Origin: Hypholoma sublateritium FD-334 SS-4
Taxonomy: Eukaryota > Basidiomycota > Agaricomycetes > Agaricales > Strophariaceae
NCBI GenBank assembly: GCA_000827495.1
Contig: KN817523.1
Location: 362,557 to 426,556, forward strand
Direction: 5' to 3'
DNA length: 64,000 nucleotides
Both the position numbers and the translations under genes were made by a program. Below the pieces are notes generated by a model, which was not told the DNA's origin, did no database searches, and saw only the letters and a program-made list of their open reading frames with translations. Of the stretch, positions 14,046 to 26,031 are shown in pieces (within the stretch, counting starts at the first letter, position 1; every line of letters begins with the position of its first letter).

Positions 14046-15083
14046 AGATGTCAATATAAGGTGGGGGATCCTCTCAGGCAGCAAACGACATGGTATATGT
14101 GAAGCCTGAGGGAATTAAGGTAGGAAACGACCGCTTTGCGTGTGCGGCATGGGAAACCAAACGCTAATTTTACATTCGCGCTGCGTAGATGGTGTTGCTG
14201 CGCTCTGCCAGTCTTTGCCGCGGACAGCGCTCTCGAGATCGGCTGGGCGCATGCCGGGCGAGGCCCAAGGAATGTATACTTACCCCCATGCACTCGCATG
14301 TTGCATGAGTGCTGATGCGTGCCACTTGATGCGTGCTTATTTAGCTCTGGTCTGCTCTGGTTTGGCTCTGGTGTAGGGTAATATATACTCGACTTCTTGT
14401 ACAAGCTGAAAGGGAGTTATCAAGAGGGAATGAGCGCCTTGAAAGTATATGTAGGCCTGAAGATCCAGTGGACGTTGGTTGACAACAAATTCATTACATA
14501 ACGCAAACACTGTAAAACGGCTACTTAGACTCGTTCAAATACTACTTACACTGTTGCGGCATTGGGCGTGTCCCAATCTCTCCTGCGAGTTCTCACTCTT
14601 CTATATGAGGATTTGCCGCTCCAAGATATACACTACCTATTCGTATCAGCTTCAAGTTTCAAGTGCTTTTGTCAAGCTTTTTTATCTGAATCGATGAGCT
14701 TCGAATGAGCTAGGAACCAAGTTCAACCTCCAATCACACCACATGCTTGTGCCAGGTGGCCATCCGATGCTACACTTCATCGTTTGGGCAGCGGATTCCT
14801 CTCCACGTCTTTCTCTTTCAAGTTGTATATGAATGACAAGCCTCGCTGACTTATGCATTGGCCATGGCTGAAAGATTGCTGGACATAGGAGCCGATTTCG
14901 TCAGGGGAGATTCGGTCCTTTTAGGCGTAATAGAGGGGGAAAAGGGAGCCACCTGGAGCCCTACCGTGCCGCCTCTTGCCAAGTCCTAACGAGGAAAATA
15001 GCAGTTTGGGGGTTTCCGTAGCCTTCTTCGTGCTCAAGGCTGGCAAAAGCTTAGTATATATACCCTCCACTACAACGCTCGAG
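14046..15083. other. Intergenic: divergent promoters of ABCA and CSC1-like genes
   Basis: About 1 kb without a recognised gene. It separates two divergent starts. A TATA-like run (agtatatata) at 15051-15060 sits about 25-30 bases before the CSC1-like ATG and may be its core promoter, though that spacing would leave a very short leader. Short open frames here do not resemble proteins I know. Confidence 0.4.
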
Positions 15084-18000
15084 ATGTCATCTATCAATCC
15101 GAAGAATATCGAAAAGAACAGCACGACAAACGCCTTCCTCTCGTCTTTGGCTGTGAACGTTACTTTACTCCTCATCGAAATCGGAGCGTTTGTTCTTTTA
15201 AAGCAGAAACTCTGGAGAATATATGCTCCCCGGGTGGTTCTTCCGCCACCAAGGTGAGAAATCTCTCTCTTGGACCTCCCAACATTCTCAACAAAGTACC
15301 CTGATGCACGTGGCGGGCAGTAAACGATCCACAGGATTGCCTCCCGGCGTGTGGGGATGGTTCCCAGCCTTGATAAAATCTCCTGCGGAGGACATTGTAA
15401 GTACGTGCTTGCTGTCAAAATATACCCTGCTGAAAACAAACTTAGTTGCACAAGAACGGCCTCGACGCGTTTGTTTCCATCGCGAATACCCACTTCTCGA
15501 GACTAACAGGACAACAGATATATGTTCATTCGCTTTATCAAATTATTAATCATAATCTTCTCCGTTTTCACTGCGGCAACCTTCCTAATTATTGTTCCTG
15601 CAAATGCCTTGCGTGTTGCCTCTGACAAGAAAGGCCTTGAGCGCATAGCGTGGACCAAGTTCGTCGTAATACAATGCTCAATGTTTTCTCGCTAAACAGT
15701 TCAACAGCATCACGAGTCCTGCTAACCAAAACAGATTTGGTGCTCATGTTGCGACTGTTTACCTACTTACAGGTGAGTTCCGGGTTATTACTTTCCAAAA
15801 ATGTTTGTCAAACCGTGACAGGGTTTGTCGTGTACATGATCCGACTGGAGATGCTACACTTCCTGCATATGCGCCACCAATTTCTTATCAGCAAATCTCA
15901 CTCACGTCTAGCACAAGCTCGGACGGTCCTCATCACACCCGTACCTCAGGAACTATCCAACGAACGGGACATTCGTACCTTCGCCAGCTTCGTTCCCGGT
16001 GGGATTGACAAAATATGGATGTACCGCGATACGGGCGACCTCAATAAATTGTTCGAAAGACGGCAAGAATGCTGCAAAATGTTAGAGACTGCCGAGGTTT
16101 CTATCTTGAAGTGCGCTGCCCTAGCCTGGAGGAAGCAGCATAAGCAGCACAAAAAATCGAACCAGAGGAAGCTCAGAGATACGGAGAATTCCAATTCTAT
16201 GGCAGAACCAGAGCTTCCATCCGCGAATAAGAGGCTCCTCGACGATCTTGTCCCTGCCAAGATTCGGCCTACGCATAGAACAGGATTTCTAGGACTATTT
16301 GGTCTGAAAGTCGATACTATCAATTGGTGTAAAGTAAGGCAGGATATTCTTTTAACTGGAGGACAGGCTCATATATCTCTCGTCAGGATCAAATATCGTT
16401 GCTCAATATTGATATCAAAGAGTCTCGAGAGAAAATCGCCCAAGGAAAATTCTTAGGTAGTGTTTTCATTCGTTGTAATATACAATTAGGGGCGCATGTT
16501 CTTTCCCAGTGTTTGAGCTACCACGAAGTTCGTTTCACCTGCTCTTCCATGACGATTTAAAGCCGAAGTTGATATATGACAGCCACTGTGGATGTACAAC
16601 AAATGGATGGAAGTGAATCCAAAAGACATAATCTGGAGGAACTTGGATGACGGAGCTATGGAAATGAAATCACGCTACGCATTCTCATGGGTAGCGACAG
16701 TTGGACTCATAATCGCTTGGGCATTTCCCGTGAGCTTCATCGGGTCGCTCAGCAATCTCTCAAGTCTTTGCGAAAAAGTCCAGTATGTCGTTCAATCTCA
16801 CTTTCAGGGAACTTGGTAGGGTGACATATCTCCTCAGTTGGTTGCAGTGGGTTTGTGAAGGCAAGGGATACTTACGCCTTGGATGTAGCACGAATAAGCT
16901 GACGGGACTTTTGTTGATACCTGTAGCTCCGCCTGTCGCAAGGGGCTTATTAGAAGGTGTACTTCCTCCTGTACTATTGGCTGTTTTGTTTACTATTTTA
17001 CCATACATTCTACGAGGCGAGTGCAGATACATATCAAATTCGGGCGGAAACATTGACCGTAATTCTTTACAGCGCTAGCATGGTACGAGTGCATACCCAG
17101 ATGGTCTATGATCTCTGTCAGCGTATATCGGCGCTATTACTTTTTCCTTCTAATGTACGTGGGTTGGTTTTTATGTATTCGACCTAATACTTACATTTAT
17201 TTAGTCATGGTTTTCTCATCGTCACTCTGACATCTGGAATCACAAATGGTACCGTTCAGTACTTCCCGTAAAATAGTTCACTGAAGCGTATATAACATAT
17301 CTAATCAACAGTCATCGAAGAGGTAAAAACATCCATTTCAGATTTTCTTAATGCTATATCTGAAAACAAGTTGTCTAGATTGTTCAGAACCCAGCGCAGA
17401 CTGTCCAGAAGCTTTCCAGTCAACTCCCGGGAGCTGCGGTATTCTTCTTGACTTACATGGGTATGTCATCTCCCTGAATTGTCATCAAGGTTGGTTTATT
17501 CAGTTTCTATTTAAGTCACCCAAGGTTTGGCAGGTGCCGGTACTGCCATTCTTCAGCTGGTTCCTCTCGCAGCGTTCTACCTTCGCAAATGGATTCTAGG
17601 TCGCACACCACGTCAAGCGTATGATGTATTTGGTTCCCTTTTTAATTATCCCCTACCTTCACCAACATTCATTTTATAATGGCAGGTGACATTTAAAATG
17701 CCTGCGGTAAGTTTTTCTTCCTTTCCACAATAGAATATCTTCTATAACGCAACAAATTATAGGCCGATTTTGGCGTTCTACTACCCCGCATTTCCCTTCT
17801 TGCAACCATCGCATTTGCCTATAGCGTGTTATCTCCTCTGATCAACTTGCTTGCATTGATCAGTAAGCAAAATTGCTATTTCACTCACCTATTCCCTGAT
17901 CGTAGATATAGGTTACATGATGTTCTACTTGGCTTGGAAATTTCGTCAGTTCTCACCATTGGGAGGACTAGATATTGTTGTTGATGCAACCCTTGCTTTA

Positions 18001-19079
18001 TCTAGTCTTCATGCAAGTCTTCGATCAACCAGACGATCAAGAAACCGGTGGGATGTTTTTCCCTATGGCCATCAACAACTTATGTGCGTACGACATCATC
18101 ACTATCCAAGACCTCGCTCATTTTTGGAAACTAGTCGTGGGCTTGTACATCGAGCAGATTTGCCTAACTTGTCTATTCTTCTTGAACGTCTCTGCCGCTG
18201 GGACCCCTGCCCTTGTGGAAGCCTGCTTCATGATTGTACTCATCATCCTCACGGCTTGCGCCCAGCTCCTGCTTCATAGTGGCTTCCATCGTGAGACCAA
18301 CTTTACTCCGTGACTAGGTCGGATTAACTTAATGGTTGTTTGAACAGCTCTGAAGAGATATCTGCCTATGTCTTTGGCTACCAACAAGATGGCCAGAAGG
18401 TACAGCAAAGATAAGAACAGGCGCGGCGAAACAAACATCGAGGAGGAAGAGATCGATTTATTCAGCAAAGATCGTTAGTTTTACTTTTTTAAGTCCGTTT
18501 GGGACGCTAAATGTATTTTTGGCAGGTATTCGCAGTGTACGAAAACGAATCAATGCATCTGCCAAGCGCTTGGACGAAAAGTTGGATGCGATCAAGGATA
18601 AAGTGATAGGAGACGACAAAGCGGATGTTCTTCCTCAGGACGTGCATCGCAACCGAGTGCGTTCAGATGACGCACTCACAACTGAATCTCAAAAAACGGA
18701 CGGATTTGATGCTTTGGTCGGCGGCCCCAGTCAACACAGCTCTTCAAAAAAGCTGTCCATAGAATCGAAGGAAGAAAGCAAGATCACATCTTTCCCCGTG
18801 TTCGACCCAGCGGCGCCCGCAGTGGAGGACTCTGACTCTTCTTCTGATGAAGAGGAGGACGACGGAGATCATGCATTCAACCATCCGTCGACGTATGCCG
18901 ATCAACCTTGGATATGGCTGCCAAAGGATAGCCTTGGATTGAGCGAACTTTTGGTAAGTGAACTCAAAGAAGCAGGGGTAGATGCTAGCAATGTCGGTGC
19001 TTCTATGGATGAGGAAGGGGTGGTTGAAGTCAGCAGGAATCCCCCTGACGAAGAATGGAGTGGCGGTCACGACCTATGA
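15084..19079 (+). CDS. CSC1/DUF221 (RSN1, TMEM63-like) osmosensitive channel, multi-exon
   Basis: CSC1/OSCA/TMEM63 proteins are stretch- and osmolarity-gated calcium-permeable cation channels with about eleven membrane segments. The ATG at 15084 begins MSSINPKNIEKNSTTNAFLS and leads into TM1. The late-exocytosis-type N-terminus is followed by GWFPALIKSPAEDI, a typical family block. The cytosolic domain has TVLITPVPQELSNERDIRTF and IDKIWMYRDTGDLNKLFERR (15.9-16.1 kb). Then DIIWRNLDDGAMEMKSRYAF opens the RSN1 membrane core, with FSWVATVGLIIAWAFPVSFI, LLEGVLPPVLLAVLFTILPY and QPLLYLVFMQVFDQPDDQET. The tail is acidic and hydrophilic (DSDSSSDEEEDDGDHAF) and ends in TGA at 19077-19079. More than ten short introns. 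Family assignment is strong; which paralogue is unknown. Confidence 0.87.
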
Positions 19080-19189
19080 AATCTGCAGTGGCAAGAAGTA
19101 GGTACGAAGCAGGTGGAGCATACGAATACAGATGCAAGTTATACAAAGATATCAATTGATACATGAAAGTGATGGGGTTTGCGGGGAAA

Positions 19190-19686
19190 CTATTGCTTCT
19201 CCGCATTCCCTTGTTGCAGTTCTTCCAAGGGTATTCTGACGAGCCTCTCGCCTTCCGCGACTGTTTTCAGCGGAGTGGGTAGATCATTTTCAGCTTCGGA
19301 TTGTTCTCGCGATGCCACTGGGCAGAGTAGAAACCCGTCAGGCGAGATTGATAAAGTCATAGACAAAAATGCATACAAAACTGGCCGAGAACATTGAACA
19401 TCTTGGGCCATTGAGCTAATACTTGGCCGTGAACTGGATGCTATTTGTGAGCTTGTGCGTCCAGAGGATCCAGTAAAGATAGTGTACCTTCTGCTGCATT
19501 GGCCATTATATCGCATTCGTCTCCAAGAGCTTCAATTCGTTCAAGGTATAAGCTGCTGGATCTTTCCAGGGCAGATACGGCCTCATATTCTTTCTTCTTT
19601 TCCAAAAGTTTGGCCAGAGTGGTTGCAGATGAATTCGAGTAAGAACCAGCTTGTGAGGCGCGATTAGGAGCTAAAGAATGACGCAT
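19190..19686 (-). CDS. dad2: DASH complex subunit Dad2-like, 3 exons
   Basis: DASH/Dam1 is the fungal ring complex that couples kinetochores to microtubules. Exon 1 (from 19686) reads MRHSLAPNRASQAGSYSNSS and then the helical block KLLEKKKEYEAVSALERSSS, LYLERIEALGDECDIMANAA. After an intron it continues HPVHGQVLAQWPKMFNVLGQ; after a second intron, FLASREQSEAENDLPTPLKT and LVRIPLEELQQGNAEKQ with TAG at 19190-19192. The coiled-coil core, the internal glutamine-tryptophan-proline turn and the length of about 120 residues fit fungal Dad2. I matched it from memory of the family, not by alignment. It lies between the CSC1-like and MED12 genes and is small enough to be missed by automatic gene callers. 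Its start is only 258 bases from the divergent MED12 start. Confidence 0.7.
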
Positions 19687-19944
19687 GGTGCTTATTTATT
19701 AAGTCACATATAAAGTGCGAGAATGAGAAGGGATTGACTCGGAAGTATGGCCGCGTGTGGCTTTATGTTGAGTTAGGTTAAGTTGTAATTTGCGCCGTAG
19801 CGGGCTGTCGGCCCGGGTATTAATACATGGCACACGGTGCCTGGAAAGACTGCGAGGCGACTCGACGGTGCTGCTTCCAGCGTTACAGACTACAATATTC
19901 CAGTTCTCCTTTTCCTCACCGCATGATTCCGTCTGCAAGTTGAA

Positions 19945-22900
19945 ATGCGCGAGAAGAAGGATGGACAACAGGCTTCAGATTTGCCTGTGTATGAATCTCA
20001 TCCCCCGGGATGGCTCCCAAAGATTCATGGCTCCGCAGACCTCGGTGAGGCGCATCGGTGCCAATCGTCCTCGTCTATGTCTTTGCTGAAAATCTGTCTA
20101 ATAGGATACGCTGGGTTTCATCCTCCTCGCCCCGGACAAGATGAAGACGCATTGTCTGAGCCGAACGTCAAAAACGGTTACATTCTTGCGCAGGCCGTAT
20201 CGGTTAGTGGTTCATTGTAGCACACATCGCTACAAACTAAAATATATCTTTCAGGTAGAAACATTTAGTGTCCAGGCCCTGATTAACGAAAGTTTGAACA
20301 TGCCCGAATCGCTCACCAAATTAGAGCAACTCATGAATGAGGTCTTCCTCCACCGAGCAGATCGCATGCCTGCCATTCCGTAAGTAGAAATACTTAAACC
20401 ACTTAGTATCGATTAAAATGATTCCCTAGTCCTTCTACTTTCAAGATACCTACTAGAGTCACTCTCAACGATGCGAAGCGCCAAGCTTGGTTTGCAGATC
20501 TGGCGAACCCTGAAGTTCCACTCCATAGATTTGGTAGAAGTGTTCCACATGGGGCCAAAGGCCATGATCTTTTGGATTTATTGCATACAAACAATGTGGC
20601 TATACCGCGCGCTGTATGGTTTCTTCGAGTATTTGGGGCCAACGAAACAGTATGTGTCTCACGAATGAGCTGTAGCCACCCACTAATATACGGTATGACA
20701 GGCTGGTCTGCGAAACAAACCTACATTCGTACCCACCCAATATAGCATTGATTGGGCAAATGTTGTCACCGGCTACATGAAGAAGCAATTGTCAGACATA
20801 GCACTTCCAAGTGCACCGCGCCCCGGCCTCAATATTAAGCAAACATTCAAACGCGTTTTGGCTGACGCTGATTCTCGTGAAAAGTGGATGTCGCGTTTTA
20901 CCTATTGGTTAGCACATTTTTTCCACTCTACGGTCTGACATTGATGGACACACTTAGCCTCAGACTTCTTCGAACATTCTACACAGAAGACCTTGTTGAC
21001 CATAGGACTTTTTTGACCTGGCTTGTTCAGCAAATGAGTACATGCAATCTGGCTCAAGCTGGATTCTTGACTCGTCTGACAGATGAATACGCAAATGATA
21101 TCCTTACTAATCGAGCGTTAGCTAGGCCGCTCGCCGAAGCTTGCCTGGCAAAATTGTTTGAGGTATGTGGCAATACATCACACTCGGGGCTAAACCCAAC
21201 TTCATATCAGATATGTACCACACCTGCACACGAATTTTTGAAAGATACCGAAGATATCTTAAAAGTTCTTATTCAGGTATGCTGCACAAAACTAATCTAG
21301 GAGGTTGCATAACACTTTGCGCAGCGCATATGTCTGGCCTTGCCCGACGCTTTTGTCAGCCCCAAAATGTGGAGCGTCTATTCCCAGCTCTTGGATGGAG
21401 TCATAAGTGCAAATGACATGAATTTCCCTGCTCATCACTGCATGGACCAAAACAGTCGGGACCTTCGACGTTCCCTATCGGATAACCTTTTGGACGTCAA
21501 GAGGAAAAATGAGGCGATGCTGTTTCGTGGGCCCATAGCACAAGTATCAGCTAGACTTGGCGCAGCCGTTGTGGATGTAAAGGTGCGGATATATCTTCGC
21601 TATTAATTGGACCCCTTCGCTCAAGATTACCATGATAGTTGCTCAATTCAATATCTGGCAACACTGACATGAGCGCCATTCCTTTTTTCCCGGCCAACAC
21701 CAATGATGCATCATTCAAGGAAAAGTTGGATATGCTTCTCACATGGAGTGTAACCTCTCTGCAATATGGTGATCACCGACCGTTTGCGGCTGTCACCCTT
21801 ATTCGTTTGTGGAGAGATAGAGCTCATGATCGAGCCAGCCGACGCGGAGTTGCTACTCCCAGCGAATTCTTGCAAGATCAACTCTTTGATTGGTTGGATG
21901 TGTCTGAGGTAGCAGGCGAGGCTGCAAATATACGAGACGTTGCTCTTCTATACGGGAAGCTCGTCAAACACGAGGTGTTCTCATATGCAAGCTATATACA
22001 ACGACTCATTGCTAGGGGTGAAATCGGTCTGTCTTACACGGAGGTGGGCACGTTTGACAATGCTAGTCTATGCTAATTATGCTAATTGTGATACCTCCTA
22101 TTTCAGGGTTCGCAATCACGCCATCAATTATTTCTTAGTTGGATCCCACTTTTCAATGCGACTTCGTCTCTCACAAATCAGCGCAAGGTCATATTACATG
22201 GTCCTAGGGCACGAGAAACTCCCGAGGATGCGATCGAAAGAGAAATACGCAAAGAAATTCGGGTAGTTTTGCCGGATCTTTTTGAAGGTAAGCTTTATTA
22301 TTTAGTATATGATGAAAATCGTTCGTGACATAGGATGTTAGGGACCTCGGCGAGTCCCTGGATATCAACGAAGTCATTGTTTGAACAGTGTCAAACACTG
22401 ATCAATGCGACTCGATTTGAGCAGGTCAGGACCTTCCGACAATGGCTTCTTCCTGTTTTCAAAAAGCGGCTCTCGAGGTTGGTTTTTTTCATACGTTCCT
22501 GCCATTTTTCCTGTTGATTTCTTGCTTCAAGGGCCGAGGGAAACTTTCCCTCTCTGTTCACTCCATACCTCGTCGCCGTTGAACTGATGAGTCTCACCAA
22601 ATGTTTCCATTCTATGCTGGATGTAAGCACTCCCTTCATGTTGTCTTCTGAGACGATAATGACGTTCTACTTGTAGTTGACTTTGGCTATGCTTGAGCAG
22701 TGCACTGACGCCGAATCGACTAGCAGCTTGCTTGGCACTTTCGATCGCTATCTGACTATTTGGAATTGCATGGATGTGATGCGCACGATTGTGAAATCCC
22801 TGGATGACTTGCATCAAGTTTTAAAGCATCGCGGGGCTCAATCCCGCCCACTCCTTACTTTGTTGATGAAGTTTGACAATGGCCGATACCTTGGAGAAGC

Positions 22901-25730
22901 CTCTCGCAGCCGCATCTGCTCTGATATCACGGCATTTACCCTCGTATGACGATCTTTGATAATCCGCAGACGTTATAACTTATTTCTTTTTCACAGGCAT
23001 TGCGACCAATCCTCGATCGCCCGGAAATTGTACCAGAGGTTCTTCCTGAAATACTTTTGTTAGTTGGCGACCCAGAAGACAATGCACCATCTATCCTTGC
23101 AAACAGCCTTTGGATCAAGTATCGCGCTTCGCCTGACTGGGCATGGCGGGTTTGGGATAACACCGTGGCCAGTCTTCGCCAGATTCCCAGCATAGCACCT
23201 GGTAGCGAAGCACGGCGTACACATGCTCTTCGGTATGGAGCTTTCCTATGGCGCGTAGATCAGCATCTCCCTAACGGTCTTGACTGCGATGTTTTGCAAT
23301 GGTTTTTGGGACCGGGGAAAAACGAGGTCATGGCGCTGAACGCTGATGCTTGGGATATTCTGAAAACTGTTCTCCTATTCCTCGTTGTACACGGTTCCTT
23401 GAGCATCACGACTATACTACAAGGACTGGTATACCCCGCCTGGAAACTAGGCACAACGGAAGGCACAGGTCAATCCTCGCTTTCCGAAACTTACCTTTCC
23501 GCCGCCAACAAACTTACTTCGCTTCTACTGCTACAAGATGACGATAGCAACAACACAATTCCACCGTTTGATTTGGCTGAAGTTCAGGCCATTCGAACAA
23601 GGCGCCAAGCAGCATATGATGAACCTCATTTTGCTTTGCTCGTCGGAAGCATCCCAATGCTGATCTCTCTGGAAAATAATGGTGAACTTAATGAAATTTT
23701 GCGGGCGGAATTCACTACTCTTCGCTGTCGCATATGTCAGGATTCGGGGTTCCGCCAAGGTGCCTATCGCAACCTAGATGTTGTTCGCGAAACGTTCGAG
23801 AATTCGCCGTACTTAATCGATCAGGACCCAACTTCAGAAAATCTGAGTCAGAAAGCGATCACCGGCCTGCGCATGATCTTGGGCGATTCAACCGATGGTG
23901 AGTAAGATCATCCGTTTAATTTTTCGCAAGCTCAAGGGGGATTTCAGAGGCGAATATTTATGATTGGCCAGAAGTGACCTGCATCTTGAGTCCCTGGAAA
24001 ATAGCAGCAACTACCATACAGATGCAACTGCAGGTCAAGAAACTAGGCAGGACACTGAGTCACGAGTCAACCGCCGTATCTGCAGCCGCGAATTTGAACA
24101 AACTAACATCTATGTTATTCCATCATACACGAACTGCCGAGGAAGCTTACTATGTTGGAGAGATGGCGCGAGGTGCAGATAGCGCTGTGGCTGCTAGGGT
24201 ATGTCTTATTCAAACCAGTTAATTTTTCTCCTTATACGGCGTCTAGTTCCTCAATAATGGGTTTCAATATATGGCCAACTACCTCTCAGGACTCCAATCG
24301 TCAATAGATTCTTCCAGTAACGAATGCATCCAAAGAGTCGGCGAACTTTTGCGTGTTCTCATTCACGTATCCCAGCCTTTCAGGAATTCTCCTGCCGATT
24401 TCCTCACCGCGGAATCAGGAGTGTTGGAAGCTTTTATCTGTGCAATCGACGGTGGATTTAGAAAAATGGAAATTCATCTCCAAAACGGAACCCTTGCATC
24501 AGCTTCCACGGACAATTTCATTCTTCTTTCCCGACTATTGCAATTTGCTCTCAGCTTCAAGCACTCGTGGACACCCAAAGCCAAAGATACTTGCGTAAGT
24601 CTGTCGTCCCTGCTTTTCCACTTCGCTCTGGTAAGTCAGCTTCTCAAGCCTCATGCACCCACCTTCTAATACGATATACCAACAGCAATCGGCAACCGAA
24701 GATAATCTCAGTATGACCGCATATCCAATATTTATTGATACCCTATTTGTTCTTTATGACGGTACGTTCGTCTCCTTCTATCTAGACAGAAGTCTAACTT
24801 GTCGCTACAACAGAACTCCCAAATGATTCTAAATCAATCACATTCGATCCGTATCGATACTACCCCAATGTGTCCGTAGACGCCATCCCGCTAGACATGC
24901 CACCAGAATACCATCAGCAGATCCTATCTCTTCTTGTACCATCAACATCACCTTCGGTCGTCACAAACCTCCAAAATACCACCCATGATGCTGAAGGAAA
25001 CTTAGTGTTTGGCTCCGCAGTAGTGAACAAACCATGGGAGTGGATCGAAAACCTCGGGGAACCCACTGTCACTGACCCCAAGGAGGACGAAAGGAGCCGC
25101 GAGGAGAGAGCAAGGGAGCATCCCCATTTGAAGTACCTCGTGAAGAACTCGAGCTCGATCTCGCTGGAGAATTTCGGCACGCGACACACAAGCGAGGGGC
25201 GGAAGCAGAGCATGCAGGATGACGCCGCGGGCCAGCTCGAGGGCTGCCTCCGCTTCTTCGAAGACAGCGTGTCAGAGAATATCTACATCCGCGATTGGCG
25301 CGAGACGCGCTGGGGGGCGGAGCCGTCGCCTGCGCTTCCCGGCCGCATCCGCGGCGACTTCGATCCGGAGGCGGCGCATGCACCCGAGCTCAGCAAAACG
25401 CAGATGCAGAGGGCATCGCCAACTCTGTCAATTATCTCGCATTCGTCGACGCAGGGCACCAGTTCCTCGTTGCGTCAACAACACCACCAGAGCCCAAACA
25501 GCCGCCACTCTGGCTCGACCTACGAGGTCATCGACGTTGACAGCTTGCCAGGTACCTCCTCGTCTGTGAGAGGCAAAGAGTCTATGAAACGAAAGGTTGG
25601 TACAATCAGCGATGACGACGAGGTTGAAATCATTGAGGGGCCAGTCAACATTCGTTCTACACACGTTGCGAAGAAGCCAAAGGCTGCAAAGGCTCCAACC
25701 TCTACAAGGGGGAAAGCAAGGAAGAAATGA
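19945..25730 (+). CDS. MED12: Mediator kinase-module subunit MED12, multi-exon
   Basis: MED12 activates the CDK8-cyclin C kinase of the dissociable Mediator module. The chosen ATG is at 19945 (MREKKDGQQASDLPVYESHP); a further 5' exon is possible. After the first intron the reading frame gives GYAGFHPPRPGQDEDALSEP and NVKNGYILAQAVS, the hallmark of the Med12 domain, followed by VETFSVQALINESLNMPESL and LMNEVFLHRADRMPAIPP. The next conserved block is LLRTFYTEDLVDHRTFLTWL. A long, poorly conserved helical middle follows, then a low-complexity C-terminus rich in Ser, Gln and His. The end is STYEVIDVDSLPG, then DDDEVEIIEGPV, then a basic tail KKPKAAKAPTSTRGKARKK with TGA at 25728-25730. The two acidic-hydrophobic patches resemble SUMO-interaction motifs. 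Length and order fit fungal Srb8/MED12. Confidence 0.87.
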
Positions 25731-26031
25731 TGCTGTTTCTGTACAACTATTATTTGCATATGTATGACCGATGATTTTCGGAGGCTGACGTTTGTATAAA
25801 GGGGAATTCTTAATTGTAGTTCTAATATTCCTCTTCGAGAGATCGATTGACTGGGCATGTATATGTACATCCATGTGTAGAGTAATTTAACGGGTAGCTA
25901 ATAGTGCGTTGTTGAAGTCAGAGCACCTCATAAGTGGGATACTCTCTCACACATGCAGAAGTACGAATGCTGAAGAAATAATAATGATAATGGAATCGGC
26001 GAGCGGTCGAGTGAAGTGGCTATGATCACCC
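25731..26031. other. Convergent 3' flanks of MED12 and RING-protein genes
   Basis: 301 bases between two converging stop codons. AT-rich, with runs such as ataataatgataatgg at 25978-25993. It presumably carries both polyadenylation regions. Nothing else is recognised. Confidence 0.35.
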
